A stretch of DNA of 64,000 nucleotides from Flavobacterium azizsancarii (GTDB lineage Bacteria > Bacteroidota > Bacteroidia > Flavobacteriales > Flavobacteriaceae), in assembly GCF_027980145.1 (NCBI RefSeq), contig NZ_JAMZNK010000009.1, positions 1 to 64,000 on the forward strand, given 5' to 3'. Below the pieces are notes generated by a model, which had not been told where the DNA came from, searched no databases, and saw nothing but the letters and a program-made list of their open reading frames with translations. This document shows positions 16,932 through 27,040 of this stretch, piece after piece. The position numbers were made by a program, and so were the translations under genes. Position 1 is the first letter of the stretch. Each line of letters starts with the position of its first letter.

Positions 16932-17924
16932 TTATTGTTTCAAAAATACGATTAATGGTTTTATAAATTGATCAAAAGATTCAATATGCGGTAAATGTCC
17001 GGTATTGGGAATTTCGACCAATCTTGAGTTGGGAATTGTTTTTTGTGTTTTTTTACCCAATTCCAGATAATTGCCCATAGTTTTTCTAACTTCTTCAGAT
17101 ACCAGCGGTTTTCCTATGGCTGTTTTATCTCTTGTTCCGATAATTAAAAGTGTTGGACTTTTGATATTTTTAAATTCGTATAAAACAGGCTGCGTAAAAA
17201 TCATATCATACATCAAGGCTGAGTTCCATGCTACTTTTGCATAATCTGGAGCTGTGGTCCAGCCAGCGCCGAGTTCAGCCCATTTTTGAAAATCAGCGTT
17301 CCATTTTCCATCATAATAATTCGCCATTTGATAGCTTTTTATGTTTTGATAGTTTTGTTTTAACTCTGATTCATACCACCAATCTACGGGTTTATAAGGT
17401 ACTACTAGTTTCCAGTCTTCTAAACCAATTGGGTTTTCGAGCACTAATTTTTCAGTAGTTTCAGGATACATCAAGGCAAATCTTGTTGCTAACATTCCAC
17501 CCATTGAATGTCCTAATACGGTTGTTTTCTGAATTCCTAAATGATCTAGCAATTTCTTTGTATTCTCAGCCAATTGCTGAAAAGTATATTGGTAATTATC
17601 CGGCTTAGATGATTTTCCAAAACCTATCTGGTCAGGAACAATTACCCTAAAACCCTCTTTTGTTAATGCCTTTATAGTAGATTCCCAATAGGCTCCGTTG
17701 AAATTTTTGCCATGCAGTAAAACTATATTCCTGTTGTTGTAGTTAGCAGGTTTGATATCCATATACGCCATTTTAAGATATTGACGCTGATTGTTTAATT
17801 CTAAAAATTGTACGGGAAATGGATATTGATAATTGGTTAGATTAATGTCAAGCGCCTTTATATTTTCTTGCTGCGAAAAGCAAAAAAACGGAAGTAAAAG
17901 CAGTATAAGTTTTATGTTTTTCAT
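16932..17924 (-). CDS. Secreted alpha/beta hydrolase
   Basis: A 330-residue protein with a signal peptide (LLPFFCFSQQ) and a full alpha/beta-hydrolase fold. Visible are the oxyanion block VLLHGKNFNGAYWES, the nucleophile elbow GHSMGG (Ser near residue 142) and the catalytic His in NTGHLPHIES near residue 312. The acid is probably the Asp of IIGTRDKTA. It resembles epoxide-hydrolase or lyase-like members that act on small esters or similar compounds, but the substrate cannot be read. Periplasmic location is inferred from the signal peptide. Confidence 0.82.
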   Translation of the reverse strand: MKNIKLILLLLPFFCFSQQENIKALDINLTNYQYPFPVQFLELNNQRQYLKMAYMDIKPANYNNRNIVLLHGKNFNGAYWESTIKALTKEGFRVIVPDQIGFGKSSKPDNYQYTFQQLAENTKKLLDHLGIQKTTVLGHSMGGMLATRFALMYPETTEKLVLENPIGLEDWKLVVPYKPVDWWYESELKQNYQNIKSYQMANYYDGKWNADFQKWAELGAGWTTAPDYAKVAWNSALMYDMIFTQPVLYEFKNIKSPTLLIIGTRDKTAIGKPLVSEEVRKTMGNYLELGKKTQKTIPNSRLVEIPNTGHLPHIESFDQFIKPLIVFLKQ

Positions 17925-18038
17925 TTTCTGAATGTATTTCGTTTGGAGTAATTATAAAATTAAAGCTAACGATTTTAAAATCAAAGAATAAAATCTTAAA
18001 GTTCTCAAAAAAAAAACAGGAGAAGTTGCCCTATGTTT

Positions 18039-18878
18039 TTATTGTTTTTTTAAGGTCACGACTTGTTGGGGATAAGGAATGTCAATATTAGCTTCATCAA
18101 AACGTTTTTTGATACTTTGCAGTAAATCGCAATACATTATGAACCCATCTGTAGAATTTTTTGCCCATGCCCATGCTTTTAATGTTACGCTGGAATCTGC
18201 CAGAGCAACTACACGAGCAACAACTAAAGGTGTTTTTTGTTTTTTATTCTCTGCCGTTCTGGTATCTATAAAAAGTGGATGTCTGGCGATTTCTTCCTGC
18301 ATGATGGCTAATGCATTTTCGATATTAGAATCATAGCCGATCCCAATTTCGATTATTTTGCAGCATTTGGTGTCATGCATATTGGTGTTGACAATAATCT
18401 GATTGCTGATAACAGAATTGGGTATGATGATTCGGTTATTTTCAGCATCTTTCAGAACCACTTGTCTTAAATTAATATCTTCGACTGTGCCCACAAAATT
18501 ATTGATCGTAATTTTATCGTTGATTCGGAAAGGTTTAAAAATCACTAGAAAAATTCCGCTTACGATATTGCTCAAAGCTTGTTGAGAAGCCAAACCGGCC
18601 ACTAAGGAAATAACTCCGGCTCCGGCTAAAAAGGAATGCCCGATAATTTTAAATTCGGGAATTTGTATTAACGCAAAGGCAAATCCTAAAATATAAATTA
18701 CGGTTATGATTAAGTGTTTTAAAAATCTAAAACCTGTCGCATCATATTCTTTGTCCGTTAATTTACGATACAAAAAATAGCGAAGAACTTTGTCTGTCAC
18801 CGCGCCCAAAATAATTGTTACAAATCCAATTATAGCGATAATGATAATTATTCTGAAGTCTTTTGCGTAATCGATCAT
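18039..18878 (-). CDS. Small-conductance mechanosensitive channel (MscS family)
   Basis: A 279-residue inner-membrane protein. Three N-terminal transmembrane segments are seen at about 8-28, 50-68 and 80-110. The last is the pore-lining helix rich in Gly and Ala (AGAGVISLVAGLASQQALS), followed by the MscS beta domain (FKPFRINDKITI, FVGTVEDINLRQVVL, NRIIIPNSV). The family releases solutes upon membrane tension during osmotic downshock. Length and motif order are normal. It is transcribed alone or with the thioesterase upstream (87-bp gap). Confidence 0.9.
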   Translation of the reverse strand: MIDYAKDFRIIIIIAIIGFVTIILGAVTDKVLRYFLYRKLTDKEYDATGFRFLKHLIITVIYILGFAFALIQIPEFKIIGHSFLAGAGVISLVAGLASQQALSNIVSGIFLVIFKPFRINDKITINNFVGTVEDINLRQVVLKDAENNRIIIPNSVISNQIIVNTNMHDTKCCKIIEIGIGYDSNIENALAIMQEEIARHPLFIDTRTAENKKQKTPLVVARVVALADSSVTLKAWAWAKNSTDGFIMYCDLLQSIKKRFDEANIDIPYPQQVVTLKKQ

Positions 18879-18965
18879 GAGTTTTGAATTTTAAAAAATC
18901 CAAAAGACATATATATAAAATATAGTTTTTTGGATTTGATAAAGTTATGAAAAATGAATTTTATT

Positions 18966-19403
18966 TTATAAACCAACGAAGTCGTCACTTTTTGGAAAAA
19001 TACTCAAAGCCTGAATAGCAATTTCAGGAGTTGGAGAAGCTAGTTTTCGAAGTTTTGTATCCATCCAGGCGCCATCAACGGTAATAACAGCACAAAGTGT
19101 GTCATCATCTTTTCTAAATTCGTGAACGATTGACCAGCGCGAAGCATCGGCTTTCATTTTTGATGTTTTCGTATGAAGGAATATTTTATCAGAAAGTTTT
19201 AGTTCTTTTCTAAAAACACATTCTTCTCTAAATAAAACAGGTCCAAAACTTTGCGTTTGCATCACTTTTAAGGTTAAACCCAGTTCTTCAAGAATTTCAA
19301 TACGATGTTGTGCACCAAAATCATAATAAGCACTATGACGAACGTGAAAATTTGGGTCAAGATCAGACCAGCGAAAAGATAATTCTTTAATAAATGAAGC
19401 CAT
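18966..19403 (-). CDS. Acyl-CoA thioesterase (4HBT hotdog fold)
   Basis: A 145-residue cytoplasmic protein of the YbgC/4-hydroxybenzoyl-CoA thioesterase type. The start of the hotdog fold reads FRWSDLDPNFHVRHSAYYDF, where the Asp and following HVRHSAY region matches the active-site segment. The FLHTKTSKMKADASRWSIVHEF strands follow. Likely hydrolyses acyl-CoA esters; substrate not readable from sequence. Confidence 0.82.
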   Translation of the reverse strand: MASFIKELSFRWSDLDPNFHVRHSAYYDFGAQHRIEILEELGLTLKVMQTQSFGPVLFREECVFRKELKLSDKIFLHTKTSKMKADASRWSIVHEFRKDDDTLCAVITVDGAWMDTKLRKLASPTPEIAIQALSIFPKSDDFVGL

Positions 19404-19556
19404 TTTATATTTGTATTTTAATGATATTGAGAATGTTTTCTGAGATTGTTTACTCGGGAAACATCGTTTTTTTATAAAACCGAATTTACAAATAAAATCA
19501 CAAACAGTATATTAGAAGGTGAAAGTATTAACAATTACCTTTTTTTAATTTTGCTT

Positions 19557-20024
19557 TTATAAGCTTTCTAAATTATCCCATGTATATTCTATTTTGTTCA
19601 GTCGCATATAATAGGGAATAAGCAGTAAAATTTCCAGTCGTAACGGAAAATGCCCGTCATTGGTTGTAAAAGGCTGAACAAACATGGAGCCAATGCAAAT
19701 GACAACTCCACAAATAGCGTCTATTTTACCAATTGAGATGGCGTTAGGTTTCTCGAACCAAAGTGAATATGCTGCAAAACCTTTGAGCAGCATTATCGCA
19801 ATAATAAATATTCCTGTTGCTGAAAAAGTGGTGTTGCTTGAAAAACCGTAAAGAGATAAATGTACATATGGAGTAAAGAGATTCGTAATGACAGCACCAA
19901 TAGCACAAACTGCTAAAATCATAAAAAGCCAGCAAAAAGTTTTAATCCACCATGGCAAAAGTTTTCTTCTGATGATGGCGGGTTTGTCAAATTCGTCAAA
20001 GCGGCTTTCTAATTCCTGATTCAT
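19557..20024 (-). CDS. Four-helix membrane protein, unknown function
   Basis: About 155 residues from the ATG at 20024 (a TTG at 20057 in the same frame would add 11). Hydrophobic segments lie near residues 25-50, 65-85, 95-110 and 115-130, making an integral membrane protein with both ends probably cytoplasmic. The next gene upstream on the same strand is also a small membrane protein, and the 33-bp gap suggests a pair made together. I do not recognise the family. Confidence 0.6.
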   Translation of the reverse strand: MNQELESRFDEFDKPAIIRRKLLPWWIKTFCWLFMILAVCAIGAVITNLFTPYVHLSLYGFSSNTTFSATGIFIIAIMLLKGFAAYSLWFEKPNAISIGKIDAICGVVICIGSMFVQPFTTNDGHFPLRLEILLLIPYYMRLNKIEYTWDNLESL

Positions 20025-20057
20025 TGTATTGATTTTGTTTTGAAAGTTTGATTGCAA

Positions 20058-20720
20058 TTATATTACCTGGAAAATAACCAAAATCATGACCGTTAACTGT
20101 AAACCTACAATGATCCAAAAGAAATTTCGGGTTGGTTTTGAAATACTTTTTAAACCTTCTATTATTTTATTTTTAATAATCTCAGTAAAGCTTACATTTT
20201 CATCCCTGAAATCAACATCATCAAGATTCACTTTTTTAAAACCGTAGATAATGATTTTCTTTAGCCACTTGTTTTCTTTTGAATCCCTGATTTCCTGTAT
20301 AAGCTTGAGTTTTAATTTAGTTTTATCAGTTCCTTTTTTTAATAAATCAGGCTGTTTAGATTTGATTTTATCGAGAACTTTATCAATAATAGGGAATAAT
20401 AAAACTTCGCCTTTATCTGATAATAATTGATGAATGGTTTTTGAGATGATATATTTATTCCCAAGTGTAAACAATAAAAAAGGTATTGCAAATATTGAAA
20501 CAACTGTCAAGGTGTAGCCAATTGGTCTTAAAGCAAATAATAGTAGTAAAATAGAAGCGCCGTCTGCATGCCCCATTCCCGTGCCGGATTGATAAATAAT
20601 AGTACACAGGGAAATAACCGAGATAAAAATCAAAAATAATTGCCCGATAATATTTATTTTGATAAAACTAAATGTTGCGCTGCCGAATAGTTTAGTTGCA
20701 TATTTTAAATTGTCATTCAT
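20058..20720 (-). CDS. Membrane protein, unknown function
   Basis: A 220-residue protein with two N-terminal transmembrane segments (about 20-42 and 55-85), a charged soluble middle of about 100 residues and a final transmembrane helix near 200-218 (FFWIIVGLQLTVMILVIF). The layout suggests an inner-membrane protein with a cytoplasmic loop domain. It is probably co-transcribed with the downstream four-helix protein. Not recognised. Confidence 0.65.
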   Translation of the reverse strand: MNDNLKYATKLFGSATFSFIKINIIGQLFLIFISVISLCTIIYQSGTGMGHADGASILLLLFALRPIGYTLTVVSIFAIPFLLFTLGNKYIISKTIHQLLSDKGEVLLFPIIDKVLDKIKSKQPDLLKKGTDKTKLKLKLIQEIRDSKENKWLKKIIIYGFKKVNLDDVDFRDENVSFTEIIKNKIIEGLKSISKPTRNFFWIIVGLQLTVMILVIFQVI

Positions 20721-20861
20721 TGAAAATTGGTTTTTTTTGGTTGGTGGTTTATGGCGTAAAAATATAGAAAAAATATTACAAATGTTAAAAGATATTCTTT
20801 ATTGCATACTTTAATCTTTAATGTTTTTGTTTATAGGTAGTTAGGGTGATTAAGCAGCTAT

Positions 20862-22148
20862 TCAGGGTTTTGATTCTTCTTCTTTTCCATCTTCTTTTCC
20901 GGCATTTAATGTTTTAACAATAAAAGGGAGGGTCAGTCCCTGACCAATCAATGTTAACAAAACAACGGCGACAGAGATAAATATAATAACGGTTCGTTCG
21001 GGAAAAGGGGTTCCGTCCTCGAGTAATTTGGGTAATCCCAAAGCAATCGCTAATGACACAATGCCACGCATTCCTGACCAGCTGATAATGATGCTGTTAT
21101 TAAAGTCTAAAAGCGCATGTTCGCTAACTTTTCGTTTTCGTTTGGTATTTTGAAATGCTTTTTGAAGATTAATCTTCTGAAGAAAAATCCTTGCCATTCT
21201 AATTAGTAACGCAACAAGGGTTATGATAGCTGCGTAACCTATATAGGGCAAAATCATATCGTTAGGAATGTCTTTTAGGATATAACGAAAATTGAGTCCG
21301 ATTAAGATAAAGATTAATCCATTTAATATAAAAATAATGATGTCCCAAAGGCTTCGGGATTGGTTTTTTAAACTTTCGGGAAATATCTTTTTACTGAAAC
21401 GGGCAATTGTTAATCCTAGAACAACTACCGCAATTACTCCTGAAACATGCAAATGTTCTGCTATCAAATAGGTAACAAAAGGCATTAAGAGCATGAAGCT
21501 AATGGTAACTTCCACATTTTTTTTATGAACTCTGCTTAGTATAAAAGCGAGGATTTTTGCCATTACAAAACCTACAAGAAAACCACCTCCAAGCAATAGT
21601 ACAAACTGCAAAGTTGCTTTCCATATTATAAAGGCAGATCCCATTACAGATGCTACTGCAAAGCGATAAGCAACAAGTGCAGAGGCATCGTTTATGAGGC
21701 TTTCGCCTTCAAGAATGGTTAAGGTTTTATGGGATAAGTTTAATCCTTTTGTGATGCTTATAGCCGCCACTGCATCTGTTGCTGATAGGATAGACCCCAA
21801 TACAAAAGCTAAAGGCCAGGTCATTCCGGGAATTATATAATAAGCTACAATGGCAATACCTAATGTTGTTAGAAAAACCAATGATATGGCTAAAGCTCCA
21901 ATAGTGTTAATGTTGGTTTTGAAATCCTTGGGCGAAATATTAAAAGAGGCGTCGTACAATAATGGGGGAAGAAAGAGCAGAAAGATAATTTCCGGATTTA
22001 TTTCGATTTCTCCCATCGACGGAATAAAACCAATGGCTACCCCAACAATGACAAGAAGAATTGGATAAGGTAATTTTACTTTATCAGCAAAAGCAGAAAG
22101 GCCTATTACGATTGCCAGAATAAAGATGATGATACTGTAATTTTCCAT
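20862..22148 (-). CDS. Na+/H+ antiporter (CPA1 family)
   Basis: A 428-residue protein with about 12 hydrophobic segments. Family phrases are visible: LPYPILLVIVGVAIGF in the first helices, FLLFLPPLLYDASF, GSILSATDAVAAISI with the conserved Asp of the ion path, EGESLINDASALVAYRF with another acidic pair, and SWSGMRGIVSLAIALGLP near the C-terminus. It exchanges cytoplasmic Na+ (or K+) for external protons for pH and salt homeostasis. The short charged C-terminus has no large regulatory domain. Confidence 0.9.
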   Translation of the reverse strand: MENYSIIIFILAIVIGLSAFADKVKLPYPILLVIVGVAIGFIPSMGEIEINPEIIFLLFLPPLLYDASFNISPKDFKTNINTIGALAISLVFLTTLGIAIVAYYIIPGMTWPLAFVLGSILSATDAVAAISITKGLNLSHKTLTILEGESLINDASALVAYRFAVASVMGSAFIIWKATLQFVLLLGGGFLVGFVMAKILAFILSRVHKKNVEVTISFMLLMPFVTYLIAEHLHVSGVIAVVVLGLTIARFSKKIFPESLKNQSRSLWDIIIFILNGLIFILIGLNFRYILKDIPNDMILPYIGYAAIITLVALLIRMARIFLQKINLQKAFQNTKRKRKVSEHALLDFNNSIIISWSGMRGIVSLAIALGLPKLLEDGTPFPERTVIIFISVAVVLLTLIGQGLTLPFIVKTLNAGKEDGKEEESKP

Positions 22149-22310
22149 TATTAGAATTTAGAAAAATGCGAATGTAATTAATATAGGTTTGACATAGCTA
22201 AATTGTTTAGTTGCCAAAAAACGAAGTTATGAAAAATGATGTTTTAAATTTGTAAAAAAAGGCCGTAGTTATTTTAGTTTAAAATTCCTGCAATACAATT
22301 TCTTACTTGT

Positions 22311-23069
22311 TTAGTCTTCGTTAAAAAAATTCGTAATCGAAGTTTTTTCAAAAAGATAACGTTTGACTTTTGCCTTAGTAGTTTTGGACTCTGTAGGCTC
22401 ATCCTCTTTCATTGTGTTGGTCTCGTTTATTGTTATATCTCCTTTTTCAAAATTGTAAAAAAGTCCTGTATGACCACCGGCGCCTCTATATTCTGCTTCG
22501 ATCATGTTGAGAATAAAATCATTTCCGAAATACTTAAATGAACCGAAAATGTTACCACCCGGTCCAATACTGTAGAGATTGATATTTAATCCTCCGTTTT
22601 CTATAGTAATATCCTCGGTATCATATATCTTATAATCTGCTTCGTTGTATTCAATTGGCATGACTATATTTGAAACTTTGTCTAAGCGATATGATTTGTC
22701 TTTATTTTGCAAAAGAATTAGCATTGGTCTTTTAGAAATATTATTTTCCTTGTATTTCAGGACAACGGCAATATCAGGGAAACCGTCATTGTTCAGATCT
22801 CCTTCTGTTTCATATTGTACTTCATAAATGCCGGTTTTAGGAAGAAAGTCTGCAATTTTATTTCCTTTTTTCGGGTAAGTTGCATCAGGTTTGTAAGGAG
22901 TGCTTTGATCTGGTTCGTCGCTTACATCTTCATAATCACGATGAGGCAGACTATCTGTAATTTCGACATTTTTTGCAGTGCTGTCAGCGTCTGTTTTCTT
23001 TTTATTAGTACACGATTGAACAGTAATCGCGAGCAGGATTAATAGGTTAAGAGTGATTTGTTTTTTCAT
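22311..23069 (-). CDS. Lipoprotein with an EF-hand-like Asp motif
   Basis: A 252-residue protein with a lipoprotein signal (AITVQSCTNKK). After a low-complexity, Asp/Lys-rich linker comes GDLNNDGFPDIAVVLK, an Asp-rich FG-GAP or EF-hand-like loop that likely binds calcium. A beta-rich domain with LILLQNKDKSYRLDKVSN and RGAGGHTGLFYNFEKGD follows. The next gene (23113-23703) has the same GDLNNDG loop and layout and is probably a paralogue. Function unknown; the envelope location follows from the signal. Confidence 0.65.
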   Translation of the reverse strand: MKKQITLNLLILLAITVQSCTNKKKTDADSTAKNVEITDSLPHRDYEDVSDEPDQSTPYKPDATYPKKGNKIADFLPKTGIYEVQYETEGDLNNDGFPDIAVVLKYKENNISKRPMLILLQNKDKSYRLDKVSNIVMPIEYNEADYKIYDTEDITIENGGLNINLYSIGPGGNIFGSFKYFGNDFILNMIEAEYRGAGGHTGLFYNFEKGDITINETNTMKEDEPTESKTTKAKVKRYLFEKTSITNFFNED

Positions 23070-23112
23070 TTCTAAAGTTTCAATCAGGAATTTTGGTTGC
23101 TTTTAGGTCGTT

Positions 23113-23703
23113 TTAATTCAGTTTACTGTCAAAAGCCCTGAAATTATCGATTTTTGGCAGTGGTTTTACTATGATTTTTTTAGTTGTCTTCTTTAGGATT
23201 TTTTCAGAGCCCAATGCTTTTGTTATTTCAGTCCTTTTTCCTGTCAAAAGATTAAATTCGGTTTCAGTAGTCAGATTCTGTCCATCCCAAACTACATTGG
23301 TTATCTCTTGTAATTCGAAGCTTCCATTATTGAATTTGAATTTATGCCAAAAATGATTTTTACCAATTTCAGATCCAATATATAAATACCCCTCTTCAAT
23401 AATAACATCAGGAATTTGATCGCCACGATGTTTACCATTTGGGTATTGAGGCTGCATTAAATTTTCTGTAGCTACGTTCAATTTATATTTTCCGTTTTTT
23501 TGCAAAAAATAGATTTCTAGTTTCAATGGCTGCGTTTCATTTATCGTATCCATTTTGAGTAGTACCTTATCAATTAAGCCATCATTATTAAGATCACCTT
23601 CTTTGGTTCTGATTGTGACAGTAAAATTATCTTTTAAATTTTTGGTTTGTGCGTAAATCGTAATTTGAGCGAGAACAAAAAATATCAGGATCTTTTTTTT
23701 CAT
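23113..23703 (-). CDS. Secreted protein, paralogue of the neighbouring lipoprotein
   Basis: A 196-residue protein with a signal peptide (FVLAQITIYAQ) and the loop GDLNNDGLIDKVLLKMD near residue 36, like that of the lipoprotein encoded 43 bp downstream. The following strands (LEIYFLQKNGKYKLNVATEN) align in order with that gene's product, so the two look like a tandem duplication in one transcript. Calcium binding by the loop is inferred; function otherwise unknown. Confidence 0.65.
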   Translation of the reverse strand: MKKKILIFFVLAQITIYAQTKNLKDNFTVTIRTKEGDLNNDGLIDKVLLKMDTINETQPLKLEIYFLQKNGKYKLNVATENLMQPQYPNGKHRGDQIPDVIIEEGYLYIGSEIGKNHFWHKFKFNNGSFELQEITNVVWDGQNLTTETEFNLLTGKRTEITKALGSEKILKKTTKKIIVKPLPKIDNFRAFDSKLN

Positions 23704-23815
23704 TTTAGTTTTTCTTGTTTGATGATTTTTTAATGTCAGAAAATTTTATATTCAGTCCACTTTGTTCAAGGTTTTTGTTAGCGTTGGTTTTATTTTGGAA
23801 ATATTAAAACGAACT

Positions 23816-25126
23816 TTAATCGGCATAGATTTTTACACTTTTCATTTTTTCAAAATCAAGCGTTCTGTTTTTTGAACGTAATTGAATTGTCGTTTGTTTT
23901 AAATCTGGACTTATATTTAATACAATATCAATAGACTCATTAGAATTGTTTGGATCCAGTTTTTCAAAATGGCTGAATACTTCATCTTCGTCAAACTCTA
24001 GATAGGCTTCGTATTTTTTATGATTTTTTATGAAGGTATAAATCAGATAATCAGGTAAAACTTGTTTTTGATATTTCATTTTAACAACCTCTTCGTTGAA
24101 TAATTCGTACTGTTCCCCGTTAAAAAAACTTAAATCCAGACTTGATTTTGTTTGGCCAAAATGATTGATCTCTACTTTCCAATTGTATTTTTTTCGGTAC
24201 TTATTAGTCCAAATCCCTATTGGGATAGGTTTGCCATTATTTACTATTTTTCTGAACTGAACATTGTCCTTGCAAGTACAAGTATCTTTCAAAACTTCTT
24301 TTATTTCATCCTTTTCTACGGCATGATGAATTTCATTTTCTTTCGTATCGATTAAGTCGGCTTTGAAGACTTCCAATTCTTTAGTATTATTAGCACCTGA
24401 AATCCATAATACTACATCACCACCGGGAGCTATTCCTGCAATTAATTCACGATAATTACTTTTTGATATCGTATCTAAATTTCCACTGTAATCCCTTTTG
24501 AATCCTTTTTTGAAATATTCGGATATTTGAGCTTTGTTTAATTTTGTACTTAATTTGTAATATTTGTTTTCTAAAAACGAAAACCAGTAAAGTTCTAAAC
24601 GATCCGGTAATACAATATCCGGACCGTCAGATGATTTGAAGGTGGTATCTCCATTTCCCCAATTTACTGAATAAACTTTAGCGGTTTCTAAAAGAGTATA
24701 CGGAGTGCGGTCTCCTTGAACAGCGATAGTAAATTGACTTCCCGGAAGTAATTTAATCGGGTAACCTTCGGGCGTAGAAATTCCTTGCTGATAATCGTAT
24801 TGTTCAGTATTATTAAAAACCTGCTCATCATTATATGTTTGCCTTTCTACAGTAGAGGTATCCCAAAGTAGGACAATGCAAACCATAATCATTAATCCAG
24901 AACTAATTACAATTGCTGATAGATTTCTTTTAAAAATAAAAGAAACTACAAGTAATAGTAAAAATTGCAGAGGAATTGCCAATAGAATTAAAAAAAAAGT
25001 AAAAACCTCTTGTGATATGTATGAGCTGTTGTGAACAATCTGGAATTGCAATAAAAATAAAAAAATCAGAATATTTATTATTCCAATGACTACTGATAGT
25101 AGAAAAATTTTAAAATAGTATTTCAT
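23816..25126 (-). CDS. Membrane protein with large extracytoplasmic domain, unknown
   Basis: A 436-residue protein with three transmembrane helices at the N-terminus (about 5-30, 40-65 and 70-92) and a soluble C-terminal domain of about 330 residues. The soluble part contains a CTCKDN cysteine pair near residue 283 and many Tyr and Lys residues, but no motif I know. It is on the same strand as, and 94 bp downstream of, the TlpA-like gene. Function unknown. Confidence 0.6.
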   Translation of the reverse strand: MKYYFKIFLLSVVIGIINILIFLFLLQFQIVHNSSYISQEVFTFFLILLAIPLQFLLLLVVSFIFKRNLSAIVISSGLMIMVCIVLLWDTSTVERQTYNDEQVFNNTEQYDYQQGISTPEGYPIKLLPGSQFTIAVQGDRTPYTLLETAKVYSVNWGNGDTTFKSSDGPDIVLPDRLELYWFSFLENKYYKLSTKLNKAQISEYFKKGFKRDYSGNLDTISKSNYRELIAGIAPGGDVVLWISGANNTKELEVFKADLIDTKENEIHHAVEKDEIKEVLKDTCTCKDNVQFRKIVNNGKPIPIGIWTNKYRKKYNWKVEINHFGQTKSSLDLSFFNGEQYELFNEEVVKMKYQKQVLPDYLIYTFIKNHKKYEAYLEFDEDEVFSHFEKLDPNNSNESIDIVLNISPDLKQTTIQLRSKNRTLDFEKMKSVKIYAD

Positions 25127-25220
25127 CGTTTGTTTTCTCTATTACAAGATATAAGAAATAGTACAGTAAGAATGTTGGTACTCTATTGGGGTTTATTGTT
25201 GGTGTAAATGATTAGGCAAT

Positions 25221-26705
25221 TTATTCATTCAGTTGTTTTTCTAAATTTTCAACTTCAGAAGCACCGCTTAGTCTTTTTTTAATAACATTTCCGTTTTCGT
25301 CTGTTAGGAAATGCCATGGAATTGCAAGAGATGAATTACCGTATAAATTTATTAAATCAGTATTTAATTTTTCATTTGCCCTAATATGAATCCCTTCGAG
25401 ATTATAAAAATGAATCATATCGTGCCACTGGTTTTCACGACTTTCTTTGTCTATAGAAATGTAAACTATCGTAATGTTTTTTGATTTTAACAATTGATAT
25501 AATTTGGTATTGTCTTTAAACTCTGCTTTGCACGGACCACACCAGGTTGCCCAGATATCAACGTAAAATTGTTTGCCATATAATCCTTTTATCGCTTCTT
25601 TTACTGAATTGACGGCTGAAGAATTGGGAATAAATTTGATTTTTTCATTCAAAGGTTCTTCTTGTTTTTTATGAAATACCAGAACAGGTATGATAACAGG
25701 CTCCAGAAAAGGAGTGTAAGGACTTGAAGGGTATTCTTTTTTGAATTGTTCAAAAAGTGTAATCAATTCTTTTTCGTAATTTTTATTGATTGTCTCAAAG
25801 TGTATATAGGCAGCAAAATAATATTCTAACTGTGGACCAGATAAGTATTTTTTTGCATTATTAATATTGTGGGTATGAGTTAGCCCTTGTTTGTTGATTT
25901 CTGAAAGTGCTGTCAGAGTAGTTCCTTCAATAATTAAATCCTTATAGCGCAAATAATTCTCGGCGTAATGAAAAAACCACGAAGAACTTAAAATCTCGGG
26001 ATTGGTTACCGGATTTGATTCAAAAATTTCGCTCCAGAGTTCTTTGTATTGTTCCTCGCTAAGTTTATTTTCTTTGTAGGGTAAGTTTAAAAGATTTATA
26101 AAAGAGACACTTCCCTGTATGCCTTTGTAAAAGTATTCTCTATCTGTCCGGACAAGGTTATAAAAATTTTTAGAAATTGTTTTGTCCTTTAATAGTTTTT
26201 TAAAACCTTCTAATTCGATCTCTTGGCTTTTCTTTATTTGTTGTTTTATGTTAGAAGGAACGCTGTCTTGTAGATACTCTTTTGTTTCGACTTCAAAATG
26301 ACCGCCAACACTCATTCGGTTAGGGATTTGATTGTATAGTAATTGTCCTTTTTCGTCCTTAGATGCTACTCGAAACTGGTTTTCTTTTACCTCCGTATTA
26401 ATGTGTATTTTATAAATCATTCCTGGTTCAGCAATTAAGGTTCCGAATGATTTATTTTTGTTTGATAAATCGATGAAAGAAGTTTTTCCCAGAGGAAGAC
26501 TTATTTGAAAATTACCTAATGAATCTGGTTGAACAGAATCAGTAAATCCAAAATAATCTATTCCGTTTATGGGTAAAGTATATTCGATTATATCGGGGAG
26601 ATTTCCTGTAATTTTTCCAATAATTTCGATATGGTCTTTTTTTATCTGTCCAATTGAGTACAGAGGAAGAAGTAATAGTAAGATAAGTCTAAAATACTGT
26701 TTCAT
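25221..26705 (-). CDS. TlpA-family thiol-disulfide oxidoreductase with large N-terminal domain
   Basis: About 494 residues from the ATG at 26705, which gives a clean signal peptide (LILLLLLPLYSIGQ); a start at 26729 is also possible. The C-terminal 140 residues are a thioredoxin-like domain with the redox pair in ATWCGPCKAEF (near residue 385), the VYISIDKESRENQW strand and a cis-Pro before WHFLTDENG. The N-terminal 330 residues are of the DUF4369-like type that precedes TlpA domains in Bacteroidota. It should reduce or oxidise disulfides in the periplasm; partners unknown. Confidence 0.83.
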   Translation of the reverse strand: MKQYFRLILLLLLPLYSIGQIKKDHIEIIGKITGNLPDIIEYTLPINGIDYFGFTDSVQPDSLGNFQISLPLGKTSFIDLSNKNKSFGTLIAEPGMIYKIHINTEVKENQFRVASKDEKGQLLYNQIPNRMSVGGHFEVETKEYLQDSVPSNIKQQIKKSQEIELEGFKKLLKDKTISKNFYNLVRTDREYFYKGIQGSVSFINLLNLPYKENKLSEEQYKELWSEIFESNPVTNPEILSSSWFFHYAENYLRYKDLIIEGTTLTALSEINKQGLTHTHNINNAKKYLSGPQLEYYFAAYIHFETINKNYEKELITLFEQFKKEYPSSPYTPFLEPVIIPVLVFHKKQEEPLNEKIKFIPNSSAVNSVKEAIKGLYGKQFYVDIWATWCGPCKAEFKDNTKLYQLLKSKNITIVYISIDKESRENQWHDMIHFYNLEGIHIRANEKLNTDLINLYGNSSLAIPWHFLTDENGNVIKKRLSGASEVENLEKQLNE

Positions 26706-27040
26706 TGAAATAGAATTTGAATATTTCAAATATATAGTATTTATATGATTAATTATTGAAGGATTTAGTGTACTATGATTTTTTGAACTTAAAAGGTTTA
26801 TGAAACAATTGCAACAGCCTTAGACTATTGTCGAGATACAAGCATAAAAGAAATATGAATTTCACTAATTATGACCAATTCTTTGGTGAAATTAATTTCT
26901 ACGATTTGTGTACATGGTAGGATAGGAGCGTTATCCTTTATTTATGAAAAGCGACAGATAAAAAGATATAAGCGTCCAGAGGCTTTTACAGCAGGAAACA
27001 GCTTCTGATAATGACACGTAAAGTGCTGATATGCCACGAA
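26706..27040. other. Non-coding stretch between the TlpA-like gene and dnaK
   Basis: A 335-base stretch with no credible gene. It holds a decayed copy (about 26955-27006) of the CAGCAGGAAACAGCT repeat also seen at 10611-10692. The promoters of the divergent TlpA-like gene and dnaK must lie here and in the segment to the right. Confidence 0.5.
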
